This document shows, in pieces, positions 1 through 9,581 of a DNA stretch of 52,888 bases (positions are counted from its first letter, which is position 1; the number at the start of each line of letters is the position of its first letter). The notes beneath the pieces are model-generated. The model made no database searches. It saw only the letters and a list, made by a program, of their open reading frames with translations, and was not told the DNA's origin. The position numbers and the translations under genes are program-made. Origin of the DNA: Sideroxyarcus sp. (GTDB taxonomy: Bacteria > Pseudomonadota > Gammaproteobacteria > Burkholderiales > Gallionellaceae); contig JAUSBC010000095.1 in the NCBI GenBank assembly GCA_030652215.1, forward strand, positions 1 through 52,888, written 5' to 3'.

Positions 1-2412
1 GTCGAATACGGCGGCACCCGCCACGGATTCCTCCCCTTTAAAGAAGTCTCCCCCCAGTACTACAGTGCCGGTGCCGGCAGCCGTCCTTCCGTCAAGGAAG
101 CACTGCGCGAAGGCCAGGAACTGCTGGTGCAGGTGGAAAAAGACGAACGCGGCAACAAGGGCGCTGCGCTCACCACATATATAAGTCTGGCCGGCCGCTA
201 CATCGTGCTGATGCCGAACAACCCGAACGGCGGCGGCGTATCGCGGCGCATCGAGGGCGAAGACCGCAACGAGCTGCGCGACGTGCTGGCCCAGATGGAA
301 GTGCCCAACGGCATGAGCATCATCGCCCGCACCGCCGGCATCGGCCGCAACCTCGAAGAACTGCAGTGGGACCTGAACTACCTCAAGCAACTGTGGGACG
401 CCATTGAAGGCGCCGCCGAGTCTGAAAAGGCTCCTTCCCTGATTTATCTGGAAAGCAGCCTGGTGGTTCGCGCCATCCGCGACTACTTCAATCCCGAGAT
501 CGGCGAGATCCTGATCGACACCGACGACATCTTCCAGCAGGCGCAGGCTTTTATGAGCACGGTGATGCCGGACCATGTGGACCGCATCAAGCGCTACCAC
601 GACGATGTGCCGCTGTTCTCGCGTTTCCAGATCGAGCACCAGATCGAATCCGCGCATGCGCGCCAGGTGAACCTGCCTTCCGGCGGCGCGATTGTTATTG
701 ACCACACTGAAGCGCTGACCGCCATCGACATCAACTCCGCACGTTCGACACGCGGCGGCGACATCGAGACCACGGCCTACAACACCAATCTCGAAGCGGC
801 CGACGAGATTGCCCGCCAGTTGCGCCTGCGCGACTTGGGCGGCCTGATCGTCATCGACTTCATCGACATGGAATCGAGCAAGAACCAGCGCGACGTGGAA
901 AACCGTCTGCGCGACGCCCTGCGTTTCGACCGCGCCCGCATCCAGACCGCGAAGATCTCGCGTTTCGGCCTGCTGGAACTGTCGCGCCAACGTCTGGCAC
1001 CCAGCCTGGAAGAAGGCAACCACACCACCTGCCCGCGCTGTAACGGCATCGGCCACATCCGCGGCACCGAGTCTTCCGCTTTGAACATCCTGCGCATCAT
1101 CCAGGAAGAAGCAATGAAGGACAGCAGCGCCGCCATCCACGCGCAAGTACCGGTGGACGTCGCTACCTTCCTGCTCAACGAGAAGCGTTCCGACATCCAT
1201 CGCATCGAATTGCGTTTCAAGATCAACGTGGTGCTGATCCCCAACCCGCACATGGAAACGCCGCATTACACGGTCACCCGTCTGCGCCAGGACGACATCA
1301 CTTCAGATCATCTGCAAGCCAGCTACAAGCTGGTCGAGAAACCCGAAGAGATCAAGGCTGAAACCAAGGCGGCACAGGAAGCCAAGGCAGCGCAACGTCC
1401 GCAGGCAGCAGTGAAAGGCATCACCCCGGCACAACCCGCTCCCAAGCACGCGGCTAAGGCTGAAGAAAAGCAAACTTCCCTGCTCGGCAGTGTGCTCGGC
1501 TGGTTCAAATCGCTGACTGCTGAAAGCGAACCCGTGAAGAAGCCCGCAGCAGCCCCGGCCAAAGGCGGTCGCAACAATCCACGCCGCGAACGCGGCGAGC
1601 GCGGAGACAAGCCTGAGCGCGGGGACAAGCCTGAGCGCGGCGAACGTAGCGAAGGCAGCAGCGGCAACAAACCGCGTCGCGACCGCAACGAAGGCGGCAA
1701 CAAGCCACGCCGCGACCGTGACGATGCCGCGCGCACCGAAAGCAAAGAACCCAAGGAGCAGCAGGAAGGCCGCAGCGAGCGTCAACAGCAGCAGCCGCGC
1801 CAACCGCGTCCGGCCAACGTCGACAAGCCCGCATTGGAGACGCCGAAACCCGTCGTCGCCGGCGAGCAAGGCGAAGAAGGCAACGGCAACCGTGAAGGCC
1901 GCAAACGCGGTCGTCGCGGTGGTCGTCGCGAACGCGAGCGCCGCGAGCAACAGCCGGCAACCGCATCCGCCGAGAACATGGTGGGCAGCGAAGTTCAGGC
2001 GAACGGGCAAGTTTCGGCACCCGTGGCCGCAGAAGTCGTCGTCGCCGCTCCCGCCGCGCGCCCCCAGCCGACCGAGTACATCGCGTATCCGGATTCCATG
2101 AAGAAGGCCATGCCGACCGAAGTGGTTTCCTATCCGACTCAGTCCGCCGCACCGGCGAAAGTCGAAGTGGTGTCCCAACCGGCTCCGGCCGCGTATGTTG
2201 CCCCCGTCGCCGCTGCTCCAGCAGCGCCGGTCGATTTGAGCAGCGCCGGCCTGACCATGATCGAAACCGATCCGAACAAGGCGGCCAGCATCGCGCCCGT
2301 GGCAGCCGAAAGCCGCGAGCACGCACCGCGCCGCCGTCAGCGTCAACGCGAGGTCTATACCATCGAAAACAGCGAACCGCTGCAGCAGGTGGAAACACAG
2401 TCGCCGAACTGA
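1..2412 (+). CDS. rne: Ribonuclease E, 5' end missing
   Basis: Endoribonuclease that starts mRNA decay and processes rRNA and tRNA precursors; in relatives it scaffolds the degradosome at the inner membrane. The reading frame is open from base 1, so the gene begins before the window. Matching the zinc-link cysteines (CPRC, residues 344-347 here) to E. coli Cys404/407 implies about 60 residues are missing, so the window opens inside the S1 domain. The catalytic aspartates sit in AIDINSA (D243 here) and IDFIDM. After about residue 430 the protein is a long low-complexity basic tail with RGERGD/KPERG-type repeats, then Ala/Pro/Val-rich sequence ending in QVETQSPN, typical of the disordered RNA- and partner-binding half of betaproteobacterial RNase E. 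A strong terminator follows at once. Confidence 0.97.
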   Translation, partial: VEYGGTRHGFLPFKEVSPQYYSAGAGSRPSVKEALREGQELLVQVEKDERGNKGAALTTYISLAGRYIVLMPNNPNGGGVSRRIEGEDRNELRDVLAQMEVPNGMSIIARTAGIGRNLEELQWDLNYLKQLWDAIEGAAESEKAPSLIYLESSLVVRAIRDYFNPEIGEILIDTDDIFQQAQAFMSTVMPDHVDRIKRYHDDVPLFSRFQIEHQIESAHARQVNLPSGGAIVIDHTEALTAIDINSARSTRGGDIETTAYNTNLEAADEIARQLRLRDLGGLIVIDFIDMESSKNQRDVENRLRDALRFDRARIQTAKISRFGLLELSRQRLAPSLEEGNHTTCPRCNGIGHIRGTESSALNILRIIQEEAMKDSSAAIHAQVPVDVATFLLNEKRSDIHRIELRFKINVVLIPNPHMETPHYTVTRLRQDDITSDHLQASYKLVEKPEEIKAETKAAQEAKAAQRPQAAVKGITPAQPAPKHAAKAEEKQTSLLGSVLGWFKSLTAESEPVKKPAAAPAKGGRNNPRRERGERGDKPERGDKPERGERSEGSSGNKPRRDRNEGGNKPRRDRDDAARTESKEPKEQQEGRSERQQQQPRQPRPANVDKPALETPKPVVAGEQGEEGNGNREGRKRGRRGGRRERERREQQPATASAENMVGSEVQANGQVSAPVAAEVVVAAPAARPQPTEYIAYPDSMKKAMPTEVVSYPTQSAAPAKVEVVSQPAPAAYVAPVAAAPAAPVDLSSAGLTMIETDPNKAASIAPVAAESREHAPRRRQRQREVYTIENSEPLQQVETQSPN

Positions 2413-2430
2413 TCTGTTTGTTGGATAATG

Positions 2431-2460
2431 AAAGCGCACGGCATGCCGTGCGCTTTTTTT
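2431..2460 (+). terminator. Rho-independent terminator after rne
   Basis: Bases 2431-2456 form a perfect 26-base palindrome (AAAGCGCACGGC... and its complement) followed by a T run. It starts 18 bases after the rne stop. It also covers the upstream ATG at 2428, which argues against using that ATG as the start of the next gene. Confidence 0.93.
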
Positions 2461-2478
2461 ATTCCCGGGAGTACCTTT

Positions 2479-5280
2479 ATGCCACGCATTCTGCTCGCAC
2501 TCATCGCCCTCGCCTTTCTGACGCCCGCACACGCGGCGCTCGGCCCGGACCCGAAACGCGACTGGCAGATTGCCGACACACCCCACTTCCGAGTCAATTA
2601 CGCCGCGCCACTGCGCGCGCAGGCCGAACGCGTGGCCGACATCGCCGAGCGCGTTTATGTCCGCCTGAGCCGTGAACTGCAATGGGAGCCGAACGGCAGA
2701 ATCGAAGTTGTGGTGGTCGACGAATACGACATCGCCAACGGTTACTCCACCCCGCTGCCGTTCAACAAGACGGCCATCTTCCTCACCCCGCCGAACGAGG
2801 GCGAACTGCTGGACAACAGCGTCTGGCTGGAATTGCTGCTCACCCACGAACTGACCCACACATTCCATCTGGACAAGGTGCGCGGCGCCCCCAACGTGCT
2901 GCAGCACATTTTCGGCCGCTTTCCGCTGCTGTTCCCCAATCTCTGGCAGCCGGACTGGGCCATCGAAGGCATCGCCACCTATAACGAAAGCACGCCGGAA
3001 GCCGGACGCGGAAGGCTCAGGGGGCCGATATTCGAGGCCTGGATGCGCATCGAACACGAGCGCGGCTTTAAATCGCTGTCGGAAATGAACGCCGACGGAC
3101 GCGAACTGCCGACCTCCAAGCAGTACCTGTACGGCGTGTATTTCTACGAATTCTTGGCACGCAAGTACGGACCGGATGCTATATATAAGTACATCAACCA
3201 ATTCAGCGGCAATGTCGTGCCGCGCGTGCATACCAACCCGGTGTCGGCGACCGGCAAGCGCATGGACGAGCTGTGGGACGAATTCATCGCCGACCTGACG
3301 CAACAGATGGAACAGCGCGAAGCGCCGCTCAAGGCGATGCCGCGCGCGACCGGCGAACTCATCCTGCCAGCGAGCTTCGACGTCAACTCGCTGGCTCCCG
3401 CAAACGACGGCGTATTGGCCGTGGTGAACGACGGCCTGCTGCGCCCCGCGCTGCTGCATATAGACACGAGCGGCAAGGTGGAACAGCTTGCCAAAGTCAA
3501 CGCCGGCGCAACTCTCGACGTGCGCGCCGACGGCAAGGTGCTGATCGCGCAACCCGATATCTGCCGCAACCACAGTCTCTATTACGACCTCTACACCTGG
3601 AGCGCCGCCGACGGCATGCAGCGCAAGACCCGCTGCGGACGCTACCGCCGCGCAGTGTGGGCGGGCGAACAGGTCGCCGCGTTGCACATGGAAGGCGGTG
3701 TTTCAAGACTGAGCATACTGGAGCCGCAAGGAAAGCATTGGCGCGAATCGCGCACGCTGTACGAGACGCCGCCACAAGTCGAAGCGGTTGATCTGGCTTC
3801 CAGCCCGGATGGCAAGCGCATCGCGCTGGCGATCAAGCAGGCCGGTGCGTGGCAGGTACTTGAATTCGACAGCGCAGGCGGCACACCGCGCGTGCTATTC
3901 AACCACACCGCGCCTTTGCACGGATTGCGCTATGCGCGCACGGGCGATGCCGTTGAATTCGTCGCAGTGCAGGACGGCGTCTACAATCTCTGGCGCTACA
4001 CGCCCGGTTCGCCCGAATTGACGCGCTTGAGCCACACCTATACCGCCGTGCTGCTACACAGCGGAGTTGCGCAGGACGGTTCGGTGGTGCTGGGCGTGCT
4101 GGCCGCCGGCGGCACGGAGCTGCGCCGTATGCCGTCCACCGCCCCGCTCGCCAAGACGAAACTGGCAAGCGCTCCGGCGACTACCCTGCAGGGCGACACT
4201 ACTCCCGTCGCCACCAAACTGGGCGAACCCGGCAACTACCACGCCATTTACTCGATTTATCCGCGCACTTGGTTGCCCTCATCATTTGGCAGCCGCGGCT
4301 TGACAGCCTTCGGCGCCTACACCTTCGGCAGCGACGCGCTGGGCTGGCACAACTACGCGGCCAACGTGATGTGGGAGACATCGCAGCGCGAAGTCATCGG
4401 CAGCCTGAGCTACAACTATCTGGACCAACACTTCCTCAACGTTTCGCGCAACCTGTGGGCGCGCCAGTGGACCGGCTCGGACAACGACGAAACCACCACG
4501 GTATTCGACCGCGAGACCAGCGCCCAATGGGCTTCCATGCTGCCGCTGCTCAGACTTGAACGCCGCATCCATCTCGGCATCGGCGCGGCAATGCAGACCA
4601 CCGACCGCGTGCAAATTGCCGGAGTTACCAACAAAATTGAAAACGAACGCGTCGCCGCGACTTTCCTGCATTACGACACGCGCAACAGCAACTGGTATGC
4701 CGACGGCATCAACCGCGGCAACCTCACCACCCTGCTCTACGAGAGCTACCGCCCTTTCAGCAATTTTTACGACGGACATGTCGTACGCTTCGACACGCGC
4801 GGCTACCTGCCACTGGGTGAAACGGTACTCAGTGCCGGATGGACGGAAGCGCGCGCACACGGCAACACGGAAGCCTTCGAGCTCGGCGGCGCGTTTGACC
4901 ACACCTACACGCAGGCACCCATGCTCAACCAGCGCGAACTGCCCTTGCGCGGCTACCGGAGCGGCGAAACCGCACTGCGCGGGCAGAACGCCCGCATCGT
5001 GAACGCGGAGTGGCGCACGCCGCTGGCCGACATCGACCGCCACGCCATGGTCCCGCCCGTCGGCATCAACCGTCTCTCGGCTGCCGTATTCATGGAAGCG
5101 GGCAGCGTCTGGAACAACGGCGAAGCGCGCTCCAGATACTACCGAAGTGTGGGTGTGGAACTCATCAGCGAGCTCAAGGTGTATTACCGCGTTCCGCTGC
5201 CGGTAAAGTTGGGCATCGCGCACGGCTTGGACAATCCGGGCGATACGCGGGCGTACTTCCAGTTGGGGCAGGTGTTTTAG
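2479..5280 (+). CDS. Secreted gluzincin-type metallopeptidase with propeller and outer-membrane barrel
   Basis: Predicted outer-membrane protein of 933 residues; substrate unknown. The start at 2479 is chosen because it follows a GGGAG ribosome site and opens a clean signal peptide (MPRILLALIALAFLTPAHA). The in-frame ATG at 2428 lies inside the rne terminator. A zinc peptidase domain shows HELTH at residues 123-127 and the downstream AIEGIATY glutamate near 163, the usual third ligand of MA-clan gluzincins. The middle (about 300-600) has weak TolB/PD40-like propeller repeats. The last 300 residues alternate aromatic and polar residues, contain RGYRSGE, and end in GQVF with a terminal Phe, as in Omp85/surface-antigen barrels. 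Peptidase plus propeller plus barrel on one chain is recognisable but its role is not established. It appears to be a monocistronic unit between two terminators. Confidence 0.85.
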   Translation: MPRILLALIALAFLTPAHAALGPDPKRDWQIADTPHFRVNYAAPLRAQAERVADIAERVYVRLSRELQWEPNGRIEVVVVDEYDIANGYSTPLPFNKTAIFLTPPNEGELLDNSVWLELLLTHELTHTFHLDKVRGAPNVLQHIFGRFPLLFPNLWQPDWAIEGIATYNESTPEAGRGRLRGPIFEAWMRIEHERGFKSLSEMNADGRELPTSKQYLYGVYFYEFLARKYGPDAIYKYINQFSGNVVPRVHTNPVSATGKRMDELWDEFIADLTQQMEQREAPLKAMPRATGELILPASFDVNSLAPANDGVLAVVNDGLLRPALLHIDTSGKVEQLAKVNAGATLDVRADGKVLIAQPDICRNHSLYYDLYTWSAADGMQRKTRCGRYRRAVWAGEQVAALHMEGGVSRLSILEPQGKHWRESRTLYETPPQVEAVDLASSPDGKRIALAIKQAGAWQVLEFDSAGGTPRVLFNHTAPLHGLRYARTGDAVEFVAVQDGVYNLWRYTPGSPELTRLSHTYTAVLLHSGVAQDGSVVLGVLAAGGTELRRMPSTAPLAKTKLASAPATTLQGDTTPVATKLGEPGNYHAIYSIYPRTWLPSSFGSRGLTAFGAYTFGSDALGWHNYAANVMWETSQREVIGSLSYNYLDQHFLNVSRNLWARQWTGSDNDETTTVFDRETSAQWASMLPLLRLERRIHLGIGAAMQTTDRVQIAGVTNKIENERVAATFLHYDTRNSNWYADGINRGNLTTLLYESYRPFSNFYDGHVVRFDTRGYLPLGETVLSAGWTEARAHGNTEAFELGGAFDHTYTQAPMLNQRELPLRGYRSGETALRGQNARIVNAEWRTPLADIDRHAMVPPVGINRLSAAVFMEAGSVWNNGEARSRYYRSVGVELISELKVYYRVPLPVKLGIAHGLDNPGDTRAYFQLGQVF

Positions 5281-5300
5281 CAGTCGGTGTTGAGCAAAGA

Positions 5301-5332
5301 AAACGCCATGGAGCGATCCATGGCGTTTTTCA
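5301..5332. terminator. Bidirectional terminator
   Basis: AAACGCCATGGA (5301-5312), a GCGA loop and TCCATGGCGTTT (5317-5328) form a 12-bp stem with A-rich sequence on one side and T-rich on the other. It lies between the converging peptidase gene and the minus-strand lipoprotein gene, so it can serve both. Confidence 0.93.
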
Positions 5333-5346
5333 TTTGGATAAGTCGA

Positions 5347-6909
5347 TTACTGGTACGTGACGATAAGCTTGGGACCGCGTCCGCCGCTGTCTTCGCTGCT
5401 GTGGAACTCGAACTGGTCCAGCGAGATGTCGTACATGTTTGGAAGCAGGTAATTGTTCAGCACAAATTCGAATCCGTTGTTCTGGTAAGTTCCCGCCACC
5501 CAGTTGCGCACCGTATTCGTCTGGTCGATCTCGATTGTCTGTCCGATCAATGCGGGAGGATTGTGGACAGACTGGGAATAGACGTAGTACTGCGAGGTTC
5601 TGGAGTTATCCCAGGTGACCGAAGCTCCAGACCAGGATGATGCCAGTGCGCGCACATACCACTGCCGCGGCACGATACCGACCCCGACCGAACTGGCCTG
5701 CAATCGCAGCGTCGCGCTCACAACCGTTTTGCCTGCCAACGCAGCCAGATTGAATTTCAGCCGCGCCTCGGAACACGAGGCATCCATCTGGGCGAGCACC
5801 AGCGAGTAATACCAGGCACAGCCGACCGCAACTGCGGGAACTGGCGGAGCGTCAAACATCGCCGAGTAGCCGTAGACCATCGTCTGGCGCGCGGGCACCA
5901 GACTGCTGTACATCACAGTATTGTCCTCGACCGGGGAAGCGTTCAGCACATTTTGCACGGGAGCGCTGCCCGGCACAGTCACAGTCGTCGTTGCCGCCGC
6001 GACGGTGGGTTCCGAAGCCGGCAGGACTGCAACGGCCTGTATGACCGCTGAACCTCCCGCCACGCCGGCAACTCTTCCCTTGCTCGACGCGTTATCCACG
6101 GTGACCGCATTGGTGTTGCCCGAACTCCATTGCAACAAATTCGTGATGTCCTTCATCGACCCGTCGATATAAGTTCCCGTTGCGGTCAACTGCAGGGTGG
6201 AACCGGCTGCAACCGAAGGCGCAGCGGGAATAATCGCAATCGACTGCAGCGAAGGATCCCTGATCGTCAAGGTTCGCGCCGCAGAAGCGAGCGCGCCCGA
6301 TGTGGCTGTGATGGTGCATGTGCCTGCAGCGTTCGCCGCGATCCACCCGTTCGAATTGAGTGCAGCTGCATTGGCGGGGCTGCATGCTGATATGATCCAG
6401 CTCACATGAGTATACGGAGACACGCCCGTGCCGTTGGAATATTCTCCATTCGCCCAAGTCACAGGACTCCATGCCCGTCCGGTGTAAATCGTCGGCGCGA
6501 GCGGAACCGATATCGAAATCAGCGAAGCAACCGGATCGGTCACGGAAACAGTGCTCTTGCCTATCGCGGCGCCGACGCTCGCCTTGATCAGGAGTCCATT
6601 CTGCACGGTGCTTCCGGCTGCCACTAATCCGGTGCTGCTAACCGAAGCAACCGCAGAATCTGCCGACGCCCATGTCACGGTTGACGTGATGTTTGCCGTC
6701 GAACCGTCCGCATAAGTTCCGGTTGCCGTCAGTTGCTGCGTCGAGCCGGTATTGAGACTGACGGAAGCTGGCGCAACGGCGATGGATTGCAGCAAGTTTG
6801 CGGGTGGAACTGTTGTACCGCCGGGTGTGCCTCCACCGCCTCCACCACATCCGCCAAGGCCGGAAGAAACCACGATTGCCACCAACACCGCAAAAATACG
6901 AGCCTTCAT
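5347..6909 (-). CDS. Lipoprotein with bacterial Ig-like (Big_2) domains and a DNRLRE-type domain
   Basis: Predicted surface or periplasmic lipoprotein of 520 residues. The start at 6909 (MKARIFAVLV) is preferred over the ATG at 6930 because GGAGG lies 4 bases upstream. The signal peptide ends in a lipobox LGGC followed by a Gly-rich linker. Three Ig-like type 2 repeats follow, two of them clear (each opens LQSIA and carries the LTATGTY-DGS signature). The last 190 residues resemble the DNRLRE/CBM96-type domain: an Asn-rich opening, ATLRLQ, a Trp-rich centre, and an ending PKLIVTYQ. The family is usually structural or carbohydrate-associated; no catalytic residues are recognised. It starts 52 bases after the PD40 lipoprotein stop, so it is probably the second gene of that operon. 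Confidence 0.82.
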   Translation of the reverse strand: MKARIFAVLVAIVVSSGLGGCGGGGGGTPGGTTVPPANLLQSIAVAPASVSLNTGSTQQLTATGTYADGSTANITSTVTWASADSAVASVSSTGLVAAGSTVQNGLLIKASVGAAIGKSTVSVTDPVASLISISVPLAPTIYTGRAWSPVTWANGEYSNGTGVSPYTHVSWIISACSPANAAALNSNGWIAANAAGTCTITATSGALASAARTLTIRDPSLQSIAIIPAAPSVAAGSTLQLTATGTYIDGSMKDITNLLQWSSGNTNAVTVDNASSKGRVAGVAGGSAVIQAVAVLPASEPTVAAATTTVTVPGSAPVQNVLNASPVEDNTVMYSSLVPARQTMVYGYSAMFDAPPVPAVAVGCAWYYSLVLAQMDASCSEARLKFNLAALAGKTVVSATLRLQASSVGVGIVPRQWYVRALASSWSGASVTWDNSRTSQYYVYSQSVHNPPALIGQTIEIDQTNTVRNWVAGTYQNNGFEFVLNNYLLPNMYDISLDQFEFHSSEDSGGRGPKLIVTYQ

Positions 6910-6961
6910 ACTGCCTCCATCAATCTTCAATTGTCATTCTGGTCATACAGACCACATGCGT

Positions 6962-8662
6962 TCAGTCGAACCACCCCCATGCGCGCGACACACCGGTAAA
7001 GCGGGCAACCAGTCCGCTGGAATTGAAGCGCGAATCCAAACCTTGTGTTCCGGTCAGAAAGCTCACGTACGCCCCCGTGCGCGTCATCGACACGTAGTCC
7101 GTATAGCTGCCGCTGGTGCTGGACACAACGCGCGTTTCGCCGGTCACGAGATTGCGCATCACCACGTTGTAGCCAGTTGTACCCAGGTTGCTTGCCATCG
7201 TGTTGAACGCTATCCAGGTGGCGTCGTGAGACAGTGCCACACGCTCGCCCTGCCCGACCGGGCTATTGGCATTTCCCTGCACACCGGCGCTGCTGACACT
7301 GGCGCGCACCACGTTCAGACCCGCACCGGAGGTCTGCGTATCGACGACGAATACATCCTGGAAACCGCCTGTATCTCCTGTTACCACATTGGTCGATGTG
7401 GTCGAGTAGGCGACGTAACGGCCGTTGCCCGAGATCGTCGGCGATACGATGCGGCTGATGCTATCCCCCCCCTGATTGCGCTCACCGCCGCCGGCGGCGA
7501 GACTGACGCGCGATAGTCCGTCTGTCGTGTCGTACACAAAGATATCCCACAGCCCGTTCGCATCGCCGGCCACCAGATTGGATGCGTACGACCAGAACGC
7601 GATGCGTGTTCCGTCTTCCGAAATCGAAGGTCGCGAAGAACCGAAATTCCCCTCGCTGGACGAACCGTTCGCGTGGCTGACCAGCGTATTTGTATTGCCG
7701 GTCAGGTCGCGACGGATCACATTGGAATTAGTCGTGCCTGCTACAGTCCCTGCAAGGTTGCTGGCATATGTGCTGAAAGCCACAACCTTGCCGTCACCCG
7801 ACACGGCAGGCTCAAAGCTGGCCGCATTACCCTGTACTCCGGCCTCGTTTCTGCTTACCAGTTGCGCACCCGCACCCGGATCCTGTGCAGACCAGATATA
7901 CACATCTTTTACAGCCCCATTGGCATCGGTACCTGCCAGATTGGTGGCCTCCGACTCGAAAGCCACCTTCAAGCCGTCCGCCGAAATTGAGGGTGCCGTG
8001 CTGTTGCCATTGCCTTCGACTCCCGCTGCAGTCGCACTCACCAGTTTTGTCTCACCTGTCCACCTGTCGCGCCACAACACTTGGTAGTAACTGCCGCCGA
8101 CGCCCGTTGCAATACCCGGGGCGTAAGACACGAAAGCGACAAACCGTCCCTCGCCATACCCGTCGGCAGTACTCCCCACCGCGCCCGCAGCCCCGCCCAG
8201 CGCCGACGCCTGGTTATAGGTGCCGTAGCTCATTACGGAATCGTCGCTGCTACGACTGAGCAGGTCGTAGTTGTATTCGCAACCGATCTTGAGCGCAGTG
8301 CTGGTCACAGGCATCGTGCCCGTCGCCCCCTTGAAAACCGAGCAAGTCTGATTGGCGGGTGCCGTCAGCACACTAACCTGGTATGCGGCGCCACCAAGCA
8401 ACGTCGTTGCAAAAGTGAAGGTCTGCTCGTTGTAATCATCGCTGGTGGTGCCAAACGCAGGCACAGTTACATTCAAGTTGTCGCCACCGTTGTTCTGCAA
8501 AACCACTTGCGTGCCTACCGGACCGGCGATCGTTCCAACAAGCGAGGTTGCGACGCCGACACCAGTACTGTCTGTGGCACCCCCGCCTCCGCCGCAAGCG
8601 GAAAGCAGAACCGAGACCAGTGCGGCAGCGCCCGTTAGGCGTGCATGCATAAACTTGTTCAT
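6962..8662 (-). CDS. Lipoprotein with PD40/TolB-like beta-propeller
   Basis: Predicted exported lipoprotein of 566 residues and first gene of an operon. A GGGAG site precedes the ATG at 8662; the signal peptide ends in lipobox LSAC followed by a Gly run. Residues about 35-125 form the GTxVVLQNN...C module shared with two neighbouring lipoproteins. From about 130 there are at least six PD40-type repeats with cores such as SADGLKVAFES, SGDGKVVAFST and SEDGTRIAFWS, each followed by ASNLAGTD-like loops. This predicts a six- or seven-bladed propeller for protein or ligand binding. No enzymatic residues are evident. The palindromic operator lies 107 bases before the start codon. Function unknown. 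Confidence 0.83.
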   Translation of the reverse strand: MNKFMHARLTGAAALVSVLLSACGGGGGATDSTGVGVATSLVGTIAGPVGTQVVLQNNGGDNLNVTVPAFGTTSDDYNEQTFTFATTLLGGAAYQVSVLTAPANQTCSVFKGATGTMPVTSTALKIGCEYNYDLLSRSSDDSVMSYGTYNQASALGGAAGAVGSTADGYGEGRFVAFVSYAPGIATGVGGSYYQVLWRDRWTGETKLVSATAAGVEGNGNSTAPSISADGLKVAFESEATNLAGTDANGAVKDVYIWSAQDPGAGAQLVSRNEAGVQGNAASFEPAVSGDGKVVAFSTYASNLAGTVAGTTNSNVIRRDLTGNTNTLVSHANGSSSEGNFGSSRPSISEDGTRIAFWSYASNLVAGDANGLWDIFVYDTTDGLSRVSLAAGGGERNQGGDSISRIVSPTISGNGRYVAYSTTSTNVVTGDTGGFQDVFVVDTQTSGAGLNVVRASVSSAGVQGNANSPVGQGERVALSHDATWIAFNTMASNLGTTGYNVVMRNLVTGETRVVSSTSGSYTDYVSMTRTGAYVSFLTGTQGLDSRFNSSGLVARFTGVSRAWGWFD

Positions 8663-8764
8663 TTGTTTTCTCCCTCGTTCTCAAACATATTAATCATTGC
8701 TGCGAAAAGTGACGGTTTGTCCACGCTGCCGACGAATGGAATGTATGTGCTTTGACGCGCATTT

Positions 8765-8784
8765 CATATAGTCCATTTGGACTG
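8765..8784 (-). promoter_or_regulatory. Palindromic operator/promoter site, copy 1
   Basis: AGTCC-ATTT-GGACT (8770-8783) is an inverted repeat with 5-bp arms. On the minus strand it runs directly into TATATG, which could be a -10 element with no good -35, as expected of an activator-dependent promoter. It lies 107 bases before the start of the PD40 lipoprotein gene. Three near-identical copies lie at 15262, 18333 and 18366. The binding protein is not shown by sequence; the neighbouring LuxR-type regulator is the natural candidate. Confidence 0.7.
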
Positions 8785-8909
8785 GCGTATTGAAGTTGTT
8801 GATGGATAAAGTGATCACTGCATGGACCGGGCTCAAAAAACATACCCACCTTGCCTGGCTTTCACCTATTCCCTTCCAATCTGCCTGGTGACGAGTCGGA
8901 CAACATGAT

Positions 8910-9425
8910 TCAGGAACAAGGCGGCACAGTTTTCAGGCAGTTCTCCAGGCTATCGCTGCATTCAGCACCCAGCTTGGTCAATGTTTCGATCTCCAGTTGG
9001 CGGGCGAAGCTGACAGCATTCGCTTTGTCCTGGCGATCGCTTTCCGCTTCGCTCAATGCACCCAATAAGCCAATCACAACTACCTCAAGCACCGTTGCCG
9101 CCGCGAGCAACGCTGGAGCAAGCACCAGCCCTATGATCGGTATGGACAGTGCCGTGTACGCCGCTGCCAAGGCAATTGCCGCTGCCATAGCCGCGCTTTT
9201 TAGTTGCGTGGACAGATTGTCGACACGCGCCTGTGCGTTCCGGGCAGCGGTCTCGGCCACGCATCGGTCGGATCTTCGGTTGCGAAGCTCGACACACAAC
9301 CCACTGCAGTTTGTGTTGCCAGAGTCGGCGTTCAGAGTGATGGTGGGCGGGTTCTGACCTCGGGCAATCAATCTGCCAAAGAAAAAAACGACAATAGCAA
9401 CGACTACTCCGGCAAAAGCTTCCAT
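8910..9425 (-). CDS. Small membrane protein of unknown function
   Basis: I do not recognise a family. The product has 171 residues if it starts at 9425, where AGGAGG has normal spacing; the ATG at 9434 directly abuts that site. It has an N-terminal membrane segment (AFAGVVVAIVVFFFGRL), then a short soluble stretch with three cysteines (TNCSGLC, RC) and a coiled-coil-prone part. A long Ala/Leu/Ile-rich double membrane span follows (AAMAAAIALAAAYTAL and IPIIGLVLAPALLAA), and a C-terminal tail carries three more cysteines. The layout suggests a hairpin membrane protein with exposed cysteine-bearing domains. It is the last gene before operator copy 1 and may belong to the operon that starts at operator copy 2. 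Confidence 0.6.
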   Translation of the reverse strand: MEAFAGVVVAIVVFFFGRLIARGQNPPTITLNADSGNTNCSGLCVELRNRRSDRCVAETAARNAQARVDNLSTQLKSAAMAAAIALAAAYTALSIPIIGLVLAPALLAAATVLEVVVIGLLGALSEAESDRQDKANAVSFARQLEIETLTKLGAECSDSLENCLKTVPPCS

Positions 9426-9581
9426 GTTTTGCATCCTCCTGTTGTTAAGTGAAAATCCAACTTCGCGCCACCCCTACGTGTCGCCCGCGCATCTGTCCCG
9501 GTTATAGAGCTGTTTGGCGCAATATCCGAAGGCTATTGCGTAAAATGTTTGCTTACACATCCGGTGCATTACGGCATTTGC

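Noticed and set aside
2428-2478. Upstream ATG of the metallopeptidase gene
   Set aside because: It lies inside the rne terminator hairpin and would put 17 residues before a complete signal peptide.
1303-3687. 794-codon open frame on the minus strand opposite rne and the peptidase gene
   Set aside because: It is antisense to two well-supported genes, crosses a terminator, has low-complexity shadow composition and no ribosome site or domain.
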